This document shows positions 12,341 to 22,534 of a stretch of DNA of 64,000 nt, piece after piece; positions within the stretch are counted from its first letter, which is position 1; each line of letters opens with the position of its first letter. The DNA lies in assembly GCA_037043455.1 (NCBI GenBank), contig JAWPHD010003068.1, positions 1 to 64,000 on the forward strand, in the 5' to 3' direction. Source of the stretch: Cyrtodaria siliqua. Taxonomy: Eukaryota > Mollusca > Bivalvia > Adapedonta > Hiatellidae. The translations under genes and the position numbers were made by a program. The notes under the pieces were generated by a model. That model was given only the letters and a program-made list of their open reading frames with translations. It ran no database searches and was not told the DNA's origin.

Positions 12341-13066
12341 TTACAGGCTAAAAACGTAGTTTGTTCCCTGGCGAAGGATTTTTGTAAAAGAGCTACTAGT
12401 TTTTCACATTGAAATTGAACATTTCCATTTCATGTGCTGCGATCTATATCCTATAACCATACAATCGTCAAGAAAGATGTGGGGATCAAGAGCGCGCCGT
12501 GGAGTGAAGACGAGTGAAGCGAAGGCAGGCGTTACTGATTCTTCTGTATCATGACAATAACTGGTGATGAATATATAAATGACAGTAGTAACCGAGAAAT
12601 ACTGATACTTTCTACGTTCCGTGCACTTTATTTCAATGAAATTGGTTCAGGATTAAAGAAGTTAGATAGAAATATGTTTTTACCTGAATTGGGACGCAGC
12701 GGCTAAATAGTCGATTCCCGACCGTGGTTATTACTGGAAATTCAGGTTGCTTAACTCAACATGTTATTTATTTTAGCAGCATGCTTCCTCGGTTGTAGTA
12801 AAAATAAATAAATAACTTATTCAGAGATAGCTTGATTGAATGAAGAGCAACACTGTCTGTCATGTTTTATCCGATATTTACCAAACGTGTGTATAATGGT
12901 AATATCGATAAAATATAAGACCAGTCCGAAAAGGCAAAGTTTAATTACTATTATTAAACTAAATACTTACGATCGATTGGGTAATACACTCCGACCTTTA
13001 CACATGTACGTTTGGAAAGAGGATAACTAATTTTAAGAAATCTCATTGGTCAATAATCATAAAGAA
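12341..13066. other. No recognised feature
   Basis: AT-rich sequence with one short + frame (12836-13030) that has no motif. Nothing is supported here. Confidence 0.5.
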
Positions 13067-13067
13067 A

Positions 13068-13870
13068 TATAAAATAATCGGACAGGGAAAGTAGCATTCA
13101 AGAAGAGTCAACCACAAAACACAGAAACAAACATGCAAAAAGACAAACAAGAAGGCAAAAGTAATAATAAAAGTAAACGACATCACAAACACAAAAAGGT
13201 GGACAATAGGGCTACCGCCATGGAACTGTCAGTGGCAAAGTAGGCCACTGGGGTGGGGGCGGGGTTCTAGGGTGCACCAAACCTCACACTTACCCTACTG
13301 TCATCCCATTAAAACAGGACAGTGTAAATAAAGAAATCCCCGCCATGATCTAATCTCTAACCAACAAGGCAGCATCAGTAGGCAATATAAGTAAAACACA
13401 AATATGCTTGTGTAAATATAATACAAAAAAAGCAATAGCCTAGAAATCCACAAGGAAGGCACTCATTGACTTGGCAGAAGCCAGAGTAACAAGAGAATAA
13501 AGCATTAAGGGCACGACAAGAAAGATCATAGACAAACATCAAACGCCACCGTCCCAATGGGCTTTAGGTAGGCGTCATCATAGGGTCCATAGCCAGCATC
13601 AAGCTTGCAGTACGTTGCAAAATGATAGGGTTATAACCTCTTTTGATAAACTTCTTGACAAGTTAAACAAAGATTGTATGAAAGTGATCATGACCAAGAA
13701 TCTTACGAAGTTTATAAACCACATCGCCATTGAAGTCAGGTTGTGATATTCCTTGTCGCAGAAGATTAAATTACTTTTATATTTGAAAAGAAGATCAGGG
13801 TTACGAAAATAAAATTTTGCAAAGGTTTTACGAAGTTTATTGTAACGGTAACCTTGATATGTTTAATATA
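13068..13870 (-). mobile_element. Penelope-like copy, 5'-truncated and frameshifted
   Basis: Same layout as 5555-6592: tail (13068-13365), a small frame (13375-13557, ending earlier than its relatives) and part of the RT C-terminal domain with deletions. A block of about 50 bp is missing after the GGGTCCATAG segment near 13592. It ends at TGGTAACGGTAACC-type sequence at about 13855. Confidence 0.75.
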
Positions 13871-13889
13871 TAATAACAAATATTTGGAG

Positions 13890-14910
13890 CTTTTTCACTT
13901 AACATCCTGACTTCTATGGTGACGTGATTTACACATTTCGTAAGATCCTTGGTCATGCAAGTGATATACAGTCTTTGTTAAATTTGTTCAAAGGTTTATC
14001 AAAAGAGGTTATGACCTATCATTTTGCAATGCACTGCATGCTTGGTGGGGGACACATTTACAGTTCACCACTATGCTTTCCTCTTTAATTTTGCGATGAC
14101 CGGACAAGCTGTGGACCCTATGATGACGTCTACTTAAAGCCCAAAATGACGGCGTTTGATGTTTGTCTGCAATCTTGTCTTATCGTGCCCTCAATGGGTT
14201 TTTCTCTTGTTGCTATGGCTTTTACTAAATCATTGAGTACCTTGTTTGTGTCTTTCTATTCTATTTTTTTTGTATTTATATATAACGAACATCTTTGTGT
14301 TTTAATTATATTGCTTATGAAAGCTGCCTTGTTGGTTAGAGAATAGTTCATGGCCGGGATTTCCTTATTTACACTGTCCCATTTTTTATTAGATACTGGG
14401 ACCATACGCCGTACGACATGGGGAAAGCGTCAACTCCATGTCCACCGCCATATGCATGCCATCTTCGGGATGGTGAAAATGTTGTGCTGTTGATTTTATG
14501 AATATTGGTTTCTGCACAACCCGGGGCTAGAGGGCGTGAGCGGTAGCTAGCATATTTTACTACCGCTCATGAACAGGCTCAATCAAACCGAGACTGCAAT
14601 ATTTCGTATGTGTCGTGCTCGGCCGTTTCCAAAGGTCCATTATCATACTCTTTTTTATTAGGTTGACAGTAGGTTAATAGCGAGGTTTGGTGAACCCTGG
14701 AACCTGGCTTAAACCCCCAGCGGCATATTTTTGCGAACTGACCGTTCCAATGCGGTAGCCCTATTGTCAACCCTTTGTGTTTGTGATGTCTTATTTGGCC
14801 TTTTATTCATCTTTAAATTTGTTCTTTGTTTCTGTGAGTGTTAGTGGTTGACTGTCGTCCGTAAATGATCCTTTTCCTGTTCAATTTGTATATCTATATT
14901 TAAACACAGT
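13890..14910 (+). mobile_element. Penelope-like copy interrupted by an HP insertion
   Basis: 13890-14381 covers the RT C-terminal domain (frameshifted), the small frame (14146-14346) and the start of the tail. The tail stops at CACTGTCCCA, a 10-bp TTTTTTATTA follows, and it resumes after the second TTTTTTATTA (14651-14660) with GGTTGACAGTAGG, continuing to CCTGTTCAATTTGTATATC. The two halves are one element. It lies head-to-head with the copy at 13068-13870. Confidence 0.8.
14392..14650 (-). mobile_element. HP element, full-length copy B with 10-bp target duplication
   Basis: A 259-bp insertion in a Penelope-like tail, flanked on both sides by TTTTTTATTA (14382-14391 and 14651-14660). Stems: TGAGCGGTAG/CTACCGCTCA (14537-14546/14560-14569), the CCATC...GATGG hairpin (14459-14473) and GACATGG/CCATGTC (14415-14421/14436-14442). 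Relative to copy A, several paired positions change together. It defines the element's ends: GAGTATGATAATGGACC at one end and GGTCCCAGTATC at the other (element orientation). Confidence 0.85.
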
Positions 14911-15039
14911 ACCAAAAATAATACAGAAGAGCGACGCATAATTCTTAAGTCATCTAAAAGATAATTCAATAAATGCTTTTATTCCAAAACAGGAGCATTT
15001 AGGGGGAAATCCAACTTTGTTTTCCCCACAGTGGAAGAT

Positions 15040-15971
15040 GTTTATAAGCTCATTATTACAAAAGATAGGGAATGATTAATGTTTAAAAAGGATCTGCGTA
15101 AAGCTTGCAGACAAATTAAAATATGTCCTTTAGATTATAATTTGGTGGTATTTGTTTGGAAAAAACATATTTTCTTTGACAATGTCTTGTCTATGGGTTT
15201 AAGGAGTGCTGCAGCGATTTGTCAAAGCGTAAAAAACGCTATAGCATACATAATGTTAATGATAGGATTGGGGGAGCAATATTGAATTATCTTGATGACT
15301 GCCGGAGTAGAGAAAACGGAAAATGCTTTTTTTCATATTATTGACTAGAAAAACTCCTTGTTAAATGTGGAATTGAAGAATAAAAACAAAAGCTTCCCCT
15401 CCATCTGAAATAATATATTTTTAGGTGTCTTTTCAATTCTATTACAATGACAATGGAAGTTACTCCAGAAAGATTACAGGAAATAACACACTTGGTTATA
15501 TATTGGCTTTCAAAGCAAACAGCAACAATAAGGCAAGTACAGTCATTATTAGTTAAACGTAGTAGAGTTTTTACTCGTTAAGAGAATTATACAATCAAGA
15601 TGCAGGAGAAATAAAATTCCTGATTACGTTAAGAAAGATTTTCGTTGTTGGAACACATTTTTGAATATGTTTAATGGAATTTCAATAATAGAATTTGAAA
15701 ACTTGTGTGAATCTGACAAAACTATCAGCAACAGAAGCTTGTTTGGCAGGATGTGGGGGCTTTTATGAAGGATTTTATGTTCACACAGAATTTCCAACAT
15801 TTTGGTAAAACATTATCATACTAATTTTTTGGAATGTCTGGAAATAATTGTATGCCTGAAGCTGTGGAGTAATAGGTTTAGAAGTAAAAGAATACAATTT
15901 CATTGTGATAATTTGGCAGCTTGTTACACAACAAATTCGAGTAGAGCCAAATATCAAAATGTACAAGCCTG
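15040..15971 (+). pseudogene. DIRS-like reverse transcriptase / RNase H, 5' part
   Basis: Frame fragments show FVFPTVEDVYKLI, FKKDLRKACRQIKICPLDYN (motif A, with D in KKDL), FDNVLSMGLRSAAAICQSV (motif B, GLRSA), then NYLDD-like remains (ATTGAATTATCTTGATGACT at 15283-15302) interrupted by frameshifts. An RNase H segment follows at about 15826-15971 (WSNRFRSKRIQFHCDNLAAC, with the catalytic-type HCDN). In intact DIRS elements this polyprotein copies the RNA and degrades the RNA strand. Here it is dead. The frame continues on the far side of the inserted MITE at 16494. Confidence 0.75.
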
Positions 15972-16493
15972 TTTAAAGGGACACTGTCCGTAACTAAGCA
16001 GATATTGAGCATAACCAAATAACCGTCTGACTTTTATTCAGTGAAATGTATATACACGAAAACATGAGCATTGACCCTAAGAAGTCTGTTGTAATACATA
16101 CTTGAGTTCGAAAAAAAGAAGCTTTTAATTATTATTTGTAAATAAAGTGGGACCAACCATATTTACTTTTTCTGAGATCACGTGATTTCCATTAGCGCAT
16201 TAGGTTTTGACCATAGTATGTATTGCGTAATATGTATAGCCCGGTTAGCTCAGGTAGGAGCGATGTCGGCTACTTCACGCTCACGTTCACTATTATTACC
16301 GCGAGTGTAGTTTTAGTTTGGGCTGCGAGTTCAAACGCCCGAACCGGTTATTCGTTTTTTTGTACCGCGATTAAATTCCGTCAAACAATCATGCTTTTAA
16401 TTAATAAATATTCAATAATGTTTAGTGTGTAATGTTTGTGAAATAATTAGTGTGTGTTTTATAAGTTAAAAGTTACGGACATTGTCCCTTTAA
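15972..16493. mobile_element. MITE, 522 bp, terminal inverted repeats, TTAA target
   Basis: Ends are AGGGACACTGTCCGTAACT and, in reverse complement, AGGGACAATGTCCGTAACT, each abutting TTAA. It is inserted in the DIRS RNase H frame. Removing it with one TTAA makes the host reading frame continuous across the junction, which supports both the boundaries and a TTAA duplication. A second copy is at 63209-63722. Internally it carries a tRNA-like block at 16240-16352. No transposase is encoded. TTAA targets are typical of piggyBac-type transposases, but the superfamily is inferred only from this. Confidence 0.85.
16240..16352 (+). repeat. tRNA-like block inside the MITE
   Basis: GCCCGGTTAGCTCAGGTAGG resembles a tRNA 5' end with A box. 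About 95 bp later GCGAGTTCAAACGCCCG resembles a T arm / B box, followed by AACCGG, which can pair with CCGGTT at the start. The A-to-B spacing is longer than in an ordinary tRNA and the T stem is imperfect, so this is a tRNA-derived relic and not a working tRNA gene. The MITE copy at 63475-63575 has the same block. Confidence 0.55.
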
Positions 16494-16705
16494 GAGTAAT
16501 GTGTTATCTATCGTCTGTAGGGGAATTCCGCCTATAAAGCATCCCACATTAGAGGGGAGGAAAATCGTATTACTGATCAGTTATCAAGATGGCATGAAGG
16601 TGGCGATCATGAGAATCAATTTTATCATCCTACACAAAATTTCCCTCTGAGAGAATGTAAAATTTCAGAAAATACTCGTATGTTTCTGATTTTTGGTGAT
16701 TGGTC
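16494..16705 (+). pseudogene. DIRS-like RNase H C-terminal part
   Basis: Continues the RNase H region after the MITE. A frame contains HIRGEENRITDQLSRWH, the typical end of the RNase H domain in DIRS and LTR elements (H..G..N...D.LSR). It is interrupted by frameshifts and runs to about 16705. Confidence 0.7.
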
Positions 16706-16724
16706 ATACTAAGTTAATTATAAA

Positions 16725-16946
16725 TTGCAGACACAACTGCATCAACTAAAGAGTGAATTGATGGGATCAAATAAAGCAGCTTTCGCTACAGGAACGCAAA
16801 AAAAAGAAAAGAAAAACATACAATGGGAATCGTTTATAATATTAAGTATTTATTTCGTCTTTAAATTTTTACCAGTATCTACTGAAACAATACAGTTGTA
16901 TGCCCAATGTTTAAAGACACATTTCCCAGCTGATTGTAGTCGTTGA
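16725..16946 (+). pseudogene. DIRS-like tyrosine recombinase, N-terminal domain
   Basis: A 73-codon frame whose pattern (LKSELMGSNKAAFATGTQ, then QWESF, then KFLPVSTETIQLYAQCL) fits the SAM-like DNA-binding domain that begins DIRS and phage-type tyrosine recombinases. That domain grips the DNA while the absent C-terminal domain (R..H-R-Y) would do strand cleavage. It ends at a stop at 16944-16946 with no catalytic half downstream, so the gene is truncated. Its position just after RNase H supports the identification. Confidence 0.6.
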
Positions 16947-17094
16947 AAAGTCATGGATAGCATGCTTTTTAACTGCTTACTTCTCGCTGACTGATTACCA
17001 CAGAGACATTATATTGAGGCCCCATCACAGTTTTTTTCTTTTCATTTACTATTACCTTAGTTTTTGATATAAGATATAGTGTAACTAAAAAAAA

Positions 17095-17340
17095 CACTAG
17101 ATTGTTTATTATGGGGGAGCATATAGTCGCCGCTTTTTCCGTCCGTCCGTATTTGCGTCCGTGCGTCCGTGCGCTTTTTGTCCGGAGCATAACTCAAAAA
17201 GTATGCTTGATTAAAGTTCATGTGAATGATAAGGATAATGAGACGGAGTGCAGTTCATAGGAACCATAACTCTAGCTTCACTACTTTTTTAATTATCTCC
17301 CCTTTTTGAAAAATCTTATCCGGAGCATAATTAGAGTTCC
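17095..17340. repeat. Dispersed repeat, GTCCGTCCGT-rich
   Basis: GGGGGAGCATATAGTCGCC followed by CCGTCCGTCC-type repeats and GTCCGGAGCATAACTC, a layout I associate with bivalve and other lophotrochozoan intergenic repeats. The matching outer part (ACGGACGGACGACGGACGAA, GCCTTCGGCTCAGGTGATC) lies at 18480-18590. Confidence 0.55.
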
Positions 17341-17759
17341 GTACAGATTCATTTTGAATAAGGAAGCACTCACACTAAACATTACTTTTTTCTGTGTAAC
17401 TTTCGGGATGCATCCATCGGTTCTACCGATTTTCTTGTTGTTATTATTAATATCAGAAAACAAACAACAACACACGAAATAGAAGTGGTATTTTTACTGC
17501 AATATTATTTCCACCTATGGCCCATATGAGGTTGTCCATACGGATTTGGTAACCACTGTCTACACTGTTCAACAACACACGTTGGCATGATTTCTCTGCG
17601 ATGCCAGGTGTTGTAATATTTTGCACCACAAATTTGGAGACCATTTTAAGTCTTTTGTTCGATAAACAACGTACATGAAATACAGGTTTAAAAACAATTT
17701 AAATTTGTTTTTATTTACTGAAAAGTTATGAATGAATGAATATAAATACACTAAAAGGA

Positions 17760-18145
17760 AGCAGAACAGGAAATGTTCAAATCTGACCACAGATTCACGA
17801 TTTGAACAAACTTGGTAGATGACCATAACCTTAAGGTAAATGCAAAATATTAAACCTCTGGCTATTGTAGTTTCAGAGATGAATATTTTTGAAGTGTTTC
17901 CCTATATATAAGTCTATGTTTAATATGTGACCACTGGGGCGGGTCCAAATTTGACCTCAGGGTCACCATTAGAACAAACTAGGTAGAGGACCATAAGACG
18001 ATGTTACATGCAAAATATCACAGCTCAAAATCTTGTATTTTTGCAGACGATTTTTTAAGATTTGTTAAATGAAACGGATAAGCCCCATTGCGGTGGGCAT
18101 TTATGACCTCAGGTGCACCATTCGAACAAACATATAATGATGCTT
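17760..18145. repeat. Degenerate tandem repeat, about 150-bp unit, 2-3 copies
   Basis: Recurrent blocks TTTGACCTCAGGGTCACCAT, GAACAAACT(A/T)GGTAGA, GACCATAA, TGCAAAATAT at about 17775, 17945 and 18095. This is a familiar molluscan intergenic repeat; no coding. Confidence 0.6.
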
Positions 18146-18159
18146 CACATAAACTTGGG

Positions 18160-18415
18160 GTTGTCCGTGGTCGAGTGGTCTCAAGACTTGAGATCACATG
18201 TCCCTCACCGCTGTGGGTTCGATTCCCCATGGGGCCAGGACTGTTGAGTATGAGTATCGAGCTATCCAGCTTGCTTGCGGAACGTCGGTTGTTCTACTAA
18301 GGTGCGCGCCCGTGCACGAAAAAATGCCCGGGTTTTCACCTGGGGTCTTCCTCCACCAATAAAAAGCTGGAATGTCGCCAAATCAACTTAGCTGTTGGTG
18401 CAACTATAAAATCCA
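18160..18415 (+). repeat. tRNA-derived SINE
   Basis: Head: TGTCCGTGGTCGAGTGGTC (A-box type, like a class II Leu/Ser tRNA) and, 55 bp on, GTGGGTTCGATTCCCCATG (B box). Body: GGTGCGCGCCCGTGCACGA and GGTCTTCCTCCACCAATAAA; tail: TAGCTGTTGGTGCAAC and ATAAAATCC. The CTTCCTCCACCA...GTTGGTG layout resembles bivalve SINEs with a shared 3' domain, by recall. A core fragment is at 4270-4345. Confidence 0.7.
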
Positions 18416-19900
18416 GTTTAATGAATTCATATAAGATTTGATTGAATTCCGACAAACGGTTTCTGAGAAAAGGTCGTCAGAAGCAAAAGATAACGACGAC
18501 GACGAACGACAGACAGACAACGGACGGACGACGGACGAAGAGTGATTCCAAAACATCACATTGAGCCTTCGGCTCAGGTGATCAAAAACACTGACAGATG
18601 ACAACGATTTTGAAGTCCCGATGAGTTTCTTGCATTTGAGATTTACTAAAACATGGCAGAGAAGTAATTGATAATAGAGTATATTGTGCTAAAAATACAA
18701 AAACTATTAATTGTTAACACGGGTCTTTTAAAAAAATCCATCTATACATACTTGTTTTAACATATATACAAGTGCACATAAAATGCAAAACGGTTATAAT
18801 TTTTACTACATTATTACCGTATACACTCTTTATGGGACGGGCCTCATCCTTTGACAAAAAAATAATAATCTCAATTTTCTTGTGCAAATGTATTTCTAAC
18901 AGCGGTTTACAGTTACCTATAGAAATTCTCCCCCTCCCCAAATACAATAGGCTCGAAATGTGTCTTTAAGCAGATCTTTCAAATCTACAGATTCAATACG
19001 TCACTACATATGTGGTTTTAAAACCATACATCAATTGCTAGGTTAAATAATTGGACAACCTAAATGTTTAAAAGTGTTTATAATTACAATCTAGCTCCTT
19101 CAATTTTCATCCGATCTTGACCTAACGTGTTCAAATGTAAACATAAGTAAGCGCTTAGATAAGAGCTCTATATAACGTCCCTTGAATTATTTAATGATGT
19201 TTATCTCTTTATAAACAGGATCTTACATGAATGACTGTATATTATTGATTTTAATAAACTCATAGGATTAAATGATAGGATACGAGGCTTTGCCGATTGT
19301 CAGTGCAAATAGTTTCTCGACGAATACAAGTCACAGTTACGCAACGATAATGGTATCGGTTGCGCAACGAAACCTCAATGATTTTCAACGATGTCTGTGT
19401 ATCAACGTAGATTTTGAATTAAAACGGTATGTATTTTGTATTTTAGCAAGGTCCCATTTCAAAATATATCATTGAACGTTAATATATAAATTCAATCATT
19501 ATGTTTTCAAGAATTGTTTTGCATAGTTTCTCTATAATCAACATTTTTACATCGATTTGTAATATGAACGAATTATTTAAAATGTTCAAAACGTATAGCA
19601 CTTTAATACATTATCAAAACATTTATACAAACAATTAGAAAGTAATACTGAGTTTATATTACTTGTCATAGGGTAAAAGGAACTGTTTTAAAAACAATGA
19701 GTGCAACGGTTTCTCCCTGTAAGTGTCAAGGCATCTCGACGACAACATGTTTAATGTAACGGTAACTCAAGGATTTTTTCTCTTTTCCGAATATATCTAG
19801 CAGATACAAACATTATTCTCTGTGGTTTTCATCATGTACAGAAGCGGTTAGACATTGAATTGAAAGTCACAAGGACAGGAACAAAACAACAAGATAGGCA
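18416..19900. other. No gene; one inverted-repeat segment
   Basis: 18480-18590 is the 3' part of the GTCCGT-rich repeat. 19270-19390 (ACGCAACGATAATGGTATCG, then TTGCGCAACGAAACC) is the reverse complement of a segment at 22100-22210. Nothing else was recognised. Confidence 0.5.
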
Positions 19901-20164
19901 GTTCAATCAAATTACGGGTTTAATCATACAACTATTCCATTTAACATATACGGAAACGATACACAGTGTGAATTACACCAGTTTTATGATTCTACGTGTG
20001 TACAATTAACTGCCTACTGTTCAGTAGAAGAACAATTTAAAACTTAATTGTATGGGGTGTCGTATTGCCTTTGTAAACACCATGTGTTGATATCGCCTAT
20101 TCCAATAGGTGATATCACCAACTGATGTTATTAATAAAAGATAATACGGTGTTCCAAACATTAA

Positions 20165-20715
20165 TTCACACGGTATCTGGATGATATTTTAAACTTTGAC
20201 AACCCTTTCTTTTCTACTATGGTTAATAGTATATACCCTAAAGAACTTCAACTTAACAAAGCTAATATTTCTGATACTAGCGCTTCTTTTCTTGATTTAC
20301 ATCTCTCCATTGAAAATGGTGAATAATTAGCAAATCTATGACAAGAGAGATGATTTTAATTTTGACATTGTTAATTATCCCCACTTAGATGGGATGTTCC
20401 CCGAGCAACTTCTTAAAAAAAGGTTTATCAAAAGATAAGGGTGAAGTTTATGGTAACGGTAACCCTGATGGAGTAGCTTTTTAGTTATACAAATATTACA
20501 AATATTAAAGACCTCAACTCGAGTACAATTACTAGAAAAACGATTAAATTGAGACACATAGACCCCATAAGAAGTTGCTCGGGGAACATTCCCATCTAAG
20601 TGGGGATAATTAACAATGTCAAAATTAAAATCATCTCTCTTATTATTGCTAATAATTTCACCATTTCAATAGAGAGATCTAAATCGAGAAAAGAAGCGTT
20701 ATTATCAGAAATATT
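20165..20715. mobile_element. Penelope-like RT fragments, head-to-head
   Basis: 20165-20425 (+) encodes RYLDDILNFDNPFFSTMVNS and on to the RDDFNFDIVNYPHLDG region with stops. 20430-20715 (-) carries the overlapping C-terminal part (SQFNRF...CTRVEVF, KLLHQGYRYHKL). The overlap (about 20270-20420 against 20560-20710) is an imperfect palindrome of about 150 bp per arm. The + part holds the RT catalytic YxDD box (20174-20188). Confidence 0.7.
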
Positions 20716-21034
20716 AGCCTTGTTAAAGGGAGTACATCATGTTTTTTATAGAAATATCTTAAATTATAAAAATGTTCCAATTCATGATAAAACACTTATA
20801 TCCATCAAAATATGATGTTGGAACCATATTGTTAAGGTTTAAACTTCTAATACACCATATAGCTAGGACGGAATCGGGCATAAAATGCTGAAATTAACCC
20901 TGGTGCGTAACCTAGGATAGCACGTATTGCTGTACAGAATGAATTTCCTTGTAACTAAGTGGTCATTTTTAGGACCATTCATTATGTTTAGGCGCTTTAA
21001 AATAAAAAAATATCACTATTTGTCAATTTTAAGT

Positions 21035-21420
21035 CGGACCCCTAGACCCCTTTGAAAAGCCTGATGTACTCTCTTTAAGCTGAAGTTCTTTAGGATAAAT
21101 ATTATTAACCATAATCGGAAAGAAAGGGTTGTCAATGTTCAATATATCATCCAGATACCGAGAGGTGTCATTAAATGCTTCAATAAAATCTGCCTGGGTA
21201 TCTGGTGCATGACTAACCATGAAATCTCTTTCAGTATAAAAACAAATCTGCGACAAGTGGTGTACAGTTCGTACCCATAGGGATACCAACAATTTGTCTA
21301 TAAACGGTGGTTCCATACCTGACGAAAATATTATCTAATAGGACAATGAGTCCTTCACAAACTTCATGGCAAGTCCACACAGTGTAATTATCTAAACTGC
21401 CGTTAGTAAAAAACGCTTTA
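21035..21420 (-). pseudogene. Penelope-like reverse transcriptase core (fragment)
   Basis: Two overlapping - frames contain FFTNGSLDNYTVWTCHEVC, VYRQIVGIPMGTNCTPLVAD (motif B region) and SRYLDDILNIDNPFF (motif C, YLDD, catalytic aspartates; DNA 21143-21157). A frameshift lies between motif B and ERDFMVSHAP. These are the polymerase motifs missing from the longer copy at 41545-43187. The fragment is bounded by the left-arm sequence. Family assignment is by motif recall. Confidence 0.75.
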
Positions 21421-21462
21421 ATATTCACTGGTGCACTTGTTAAAAGGACAAAGATCATGGAA

Positions 21463-21600
21463 TGAGCAATTTGGAAATCGCCGAGCAACATAAATACAAA
21501 ATATATCTCGTTTTAATTGAGACTGTTTATGAACGGCAGGGAAAAATGCTTGCTACCATCGATGCCTTCTAGCACCGGGTTGAGGATTCAATTAAGTCTT
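21463..21600 (+). mobile_element. HP-like copy shared by both inverted-repeat arms
   Basis: TTTGGAAATCGCCGAGCAAC, ATCTCGttttaattGAGAC and GTTTATGAACGGCAGGG...GCTTGCTACC. The equivalent - strand copy is at 39290-39400 in the right arm, so this insertion predates the arm duplication. Confidence 0.6.
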
Positions 21601-22412
21601 TTCATTGATTAATCCAGTATCATTTTGACTTTAAATTTACTAGCATATATTTAAATACAACGCTGGTTGTTAACTTTTCTTCGTTATTCTACCATAGATT
21701 TGAATATATTACTGATTAAATATAATCAACAGTTAGCAAAAAAACTATTTGCCTTAACCAATAAATGTAATGATTAAACTAATGCAATTGAAAAACTAGC
21801 TGTATACCGTGAGTTTGACTAAGCTTTATTGCCGTGTGTCCATTTAAGGTCGACTTCTATAGATGTACTGACATCTACTTTCTTTATGCATATGGAAGAT
21901 CCTTCCCCAAAAAGAAACCTTCATCACCCTCTCAAACCTAATAGTAGCTACGATGCCCTTCATTAGATAACCATGTAATTGTCGTAGTAAATCCGTGACG
22001 CTGTAATGCAGAAAGCGTGACATAAGATGTGCAATCGTCAGGAAACCGTGACAGTTTTATACAATGGCATTGTTATGTCGAATAACTACATACACTGTAA
22101 TACAGGCAGTATTGACTTTCGTGGCGCAACCGATACCACTATCGTTGCGTTACGCAACCGTGACTGGTTTTCGTCGGGAACCAATTGCGCTGATACCTGG
22201 TTTACCCCTAGTGATAATGCGCAGTGAAGAATGTAAGATTATGTTTATCAAATAACACACCCACGACATGATGTAAATGTTGTCAATTTTTCGTATATCA
22301 GGCGGAAATTTGTTAAAGAAATTATGACGTCGTTTTGTTGTTTACATAACATGAAATCGCTACTTTACGCGTCTGCAAATACGTTCGCCATACAAATAAT
22401 GTGACAACTTAA

Positions 22413-22534
22413 AAAAAGAGTATGTTAATGGACCTTTGGAAACGGCCGAGCACGACACATACGAAATATTGCAGTCTCGGTTTGACTGAGACTGTTCATA
22501 AGTGGTAGTGAAATAGAAATATGCTATCTACCGC
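22413..22534 (+). mobile_element. HP insertion with an empty site in the other arm
   Basis: 122 bp from AAAAAGAGTATGTTAATGG to CTATCTACCGC, flanked by TTAA on both sides (22409-22412, 22535-22538). The right arm (reverse complement near 38640-38660) reads straight through as GACAACTTAAACCAG, i.e. unoccupied. Hairpins: CAGTCTCggtttgactGAGACTG (22472-22494) and TAAGTGGTAG/CTACCGCTTA (22499-22508/22528-22537). It ends at hairpin 2 and lacks the distal half of copies A and B. Confidence 0.8.

Larger units (their letters stand above)
14925..16946 (+). mobile_element. DIRS-like (tyrosine-recombinase) retrotransposon remnant, split by a MITE
   Basis: Coding blocks occur in the order RT, RNase H, tyrosine recombinase N-terminus, which is diagnostic of the DIRS order. 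RT and RNase H occupy 14925-15971 and 16494-16705; the recombinase start is at 16725-16946. Stops and frameshifts break each block. The catalytic part of the recombinase and any terminal repeats were not found. Confidence 0.75.

Noticed and set aside
18160..18240. Functional Leu/Ser-type tRNA gene
   Set aside because: The A and B boxes are good, but no acceptor stem closes and the sequence continues into a SINE body and tail.
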